Assembly (NCBI GenBank): GCA_945907085.1
Contig: CAMDSS010000098.1
Span: forward strand, 1 to 7,128
Origin: Cyanobium sp. NIES-981
Lineage (GTDB): Bacteria; Cyanobacteriota; Cyanobacteriia; PCC-6307; Cyanobiaceae
Length of the DNA: 7,128 nucleotides
Reading direction: 5' to 3'
Shown: in pieces, positions 6,227-7,128 of the stretch
Numbering within the stretch: position 1 is the stretch's first letter
How the letters are laid out: every line of letters begins with the position of its first letter
Translations under genes and position numbers: made by a program
Notes under the pieces: model-generated
What the model was told of the DNA's origin: nothing
What the model saw: only the letters and a program-made list of their open reading frames with translations
Database searches by the model: none

Positions 6227-7128
6227 TCATTGATGACATCACCTACGACATCATTGTGGTGGGAACGGGGGCCGCTGGGGGCACCTTGGCTGGCGACCTG
6301 GCCGGCTCCGGCCTCAAGGTGCTTGTGCTCGAGCGGGGGGTCCAGCTCCCCATCGAAGAGCAAAACGTGGCCGACGTGGGTCTGTTCCGCAAGGACCGTT
6401 ACCACCCCAAAGAACAGTGGTTTGGCACGGACGGTGATCCGTTCTCCCCCCAGACCCTGTACGCCCTTGGCGGCAATACCAAGATCTGGGGCGGCGTGCT
6501 GGAACGCATGCGCGAACAAGAGTTCGAAGGCCTTGCCCTGCAGGAGGCCCATGCTCCTGCCTGGGGATTGGGTTATGGGGAGATGGCCCCTTGGTATACC
6601 CAGGCCGAGGATCGCTATCGCGTCCATGGACGCTCTGGTGTTGATCCCACCGAGCCCAACCGCCAGGGGGACTATGGCCTGGCTCCCAAGCCGATTGAGC
6701 CCTTCATGGAGGAGCTTCGCTTGGCTCTGCAACGCCATGGCACCCATCCCTACGACCTCCCCTTGAGCTGGTCGCAATCGCCGGTGGATCCCTCGGGCGA
6801 TGCTGAATTGTTTGGTGTTGATCGGGCCCTCGAGCCCAAGGGCACCATCACGGTCCGCACCGGCACTGAGGTGACCCGGCTGCATGTCAACCCATCCGGC
6901 ACCGAGGTGCGCGGCGTGGAAGCCAACGTGGCCGGTCAAAACTGGCTGTTTATGGCCCACCACGTGGTGCTGGCCGCCGGGGCCATCAACACGGCTGCAA
7001 TTCTGCTGCGTTCAGCCACCGATCACCATCCCCGGGGTTTGTCCAATGGTTCCGATCAGGTGGGCCGCAACCTGATGAATCCCCAGCTCACCTCGATCTT
7101 GCAGTTGGCGGCCGAGCCCAATTCCGGC
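6223..7128 (+). CDS. FAD-dependent GMC-family oxidoreductase, N-terminal 302 residues, 3' end off window
   Basis: GMC (glucose-methanol-choline) flavoenzymes oxidise alcohols, sugars or sugar acids and pass electrons to oxygen, quinones or a cytochrome partner. The N-terminus has the FAD-binding Rossmann fold, YDIIVVGTGAAGG, with Gly14, Gly16 and Gly19, and Glu37 (LVLERG) to hold the adenosine ribose. The GMC signature region ALGGNTKIWGG (81-91) contacts the FAD. LAAGAINTAAILLRS (about 254-268) is the second FAD-domain motif and VGRNLM (280-285) the usual GMC 'GRNL' element. The C-terminal part with the catalytic His/Asn pair lies beyond the window, so activity and substrate cannot be judged. 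There is no signal peptide or twin-arginine motif in the first 40 residues, suggesting a cytoplasmic protein. It follows subunit III after 48 bases in the same direction, which suggests cotranscription with the oxidase but does not prove it. Confidence 0.92.
   Translation, partial: MIIDDITYDIIVVGTGAAGGTLAGDLAGSGLKVLVLERGVQLPIEEQNVADVGLFRKDRYHPKEQWFGTDGDPFSPQTLYALGGNTKIWGGVLERMREQEFEGLALQEAHAPAWGLGYGEMAPWYTQAEDRYRVHGRSGVDPTEPNRQGDYGLAPKPIEPFMEELRLALQRHGTHPYDLPLSWSQSPVDPSGDAELFGVDRALEPKGTITVRTGTEVTRLHVNPSGTEVRGVEANVAGQNWLFMAHHVVLAAGAINTAAILLRSATDHHPRGLSNGSDQVGRNLMNPQLTSILQLAAEPNSG

Noticed and set aside
6217..6963. A 248-codon open frame on the - strand opposite the GMC gene
   Set aside because: It is the antisense of a gene with clear FAD motifs, lacks any recognisable domain, and long antisense frames are expected in GC-rich coding DNA.
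1..7128. Search for CRISPR arrays, tRNA or rRNA genes, insertion sequences, attachment sites and tandem repeats
   Set aside because: I found no regularly spaced repeats, RNA-gene signatures, transposase motifs or long terminal inverted repeats; the window is almost fully accounted for by protein genes.

Overview
The window looks like chromosomal DNA of a cyanobacterium, most likely a moderately GC-rich Synechococcus/Cyanobium-type picocyanobacterium. I infer this from the gene content (a CuA-less respiratory terminal oxidase behind two DUF2231 membrane proteins), the tight gene packing and the codon use. No taxonomic marker gene is present, so the assignment is an inference.

Layout. Positions 1-1179 (+) hold the 3' two-thirds of a gamma-glutamyltranspeptidase gene cut by the left edge. 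Its last codons form a very GC-rich hairpin that lies between it and a convergent gene. Positions 1185-1724 (-) encode a six-helix HdeD/DUF308-family membrane protein. A 122-base divergent gap (1725-1846) carries an imperfect 12-bp inverted repeat. From 1847 to the right edge there is one co-directional cluster on the + strand: DUF2231 protein A (1847-2344), DUF2231 protein B (2344-2982), oxidase subunit II (2979-3917), subunit I (3923-5592, one apparent frameshift), subunit III (5596-6174), and the first 302 codons of an FAD-dependent GMC-family oxidoreductase (6223-edge). Overlaps or gaps of at most 5 bases join the first five genes, and 48 bases separate subunit III from the GMC gene, so an operon is likely.

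How the genes work together. The oxidase is not an ordinary cytochrome c oxidase. Subunit II keeps its cupredoxin fold motifs, but four of the five CuA-ligand side chains I can align are replaced (Asp, Ser, Phe and Asn for Cys, Cys, His and Met). Subunit I keeps all heme and CuB histidines and has the YSHPxV signature of A2-type heme-copper oxidases. This is the pattern of the cyanobacterial alternative respiratory terminal oxidase (ARTO). Without CuA the electron entry point is unexplained. The two DUF2231 proteins share histidines at the ends of their membrane helices, which makes them candidates for an accessory electron-transfer or quinol-binding module. The downstream GMC flavoenzyme is a candidate source of electrons. 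Both ideas are hypotheses.

Subunit I reads as two frames that meet at a run of six G (4324-4329). One extra G restores a 556-residue full-length protein, so this is either a sequencing error or a recent inactivating mutation.
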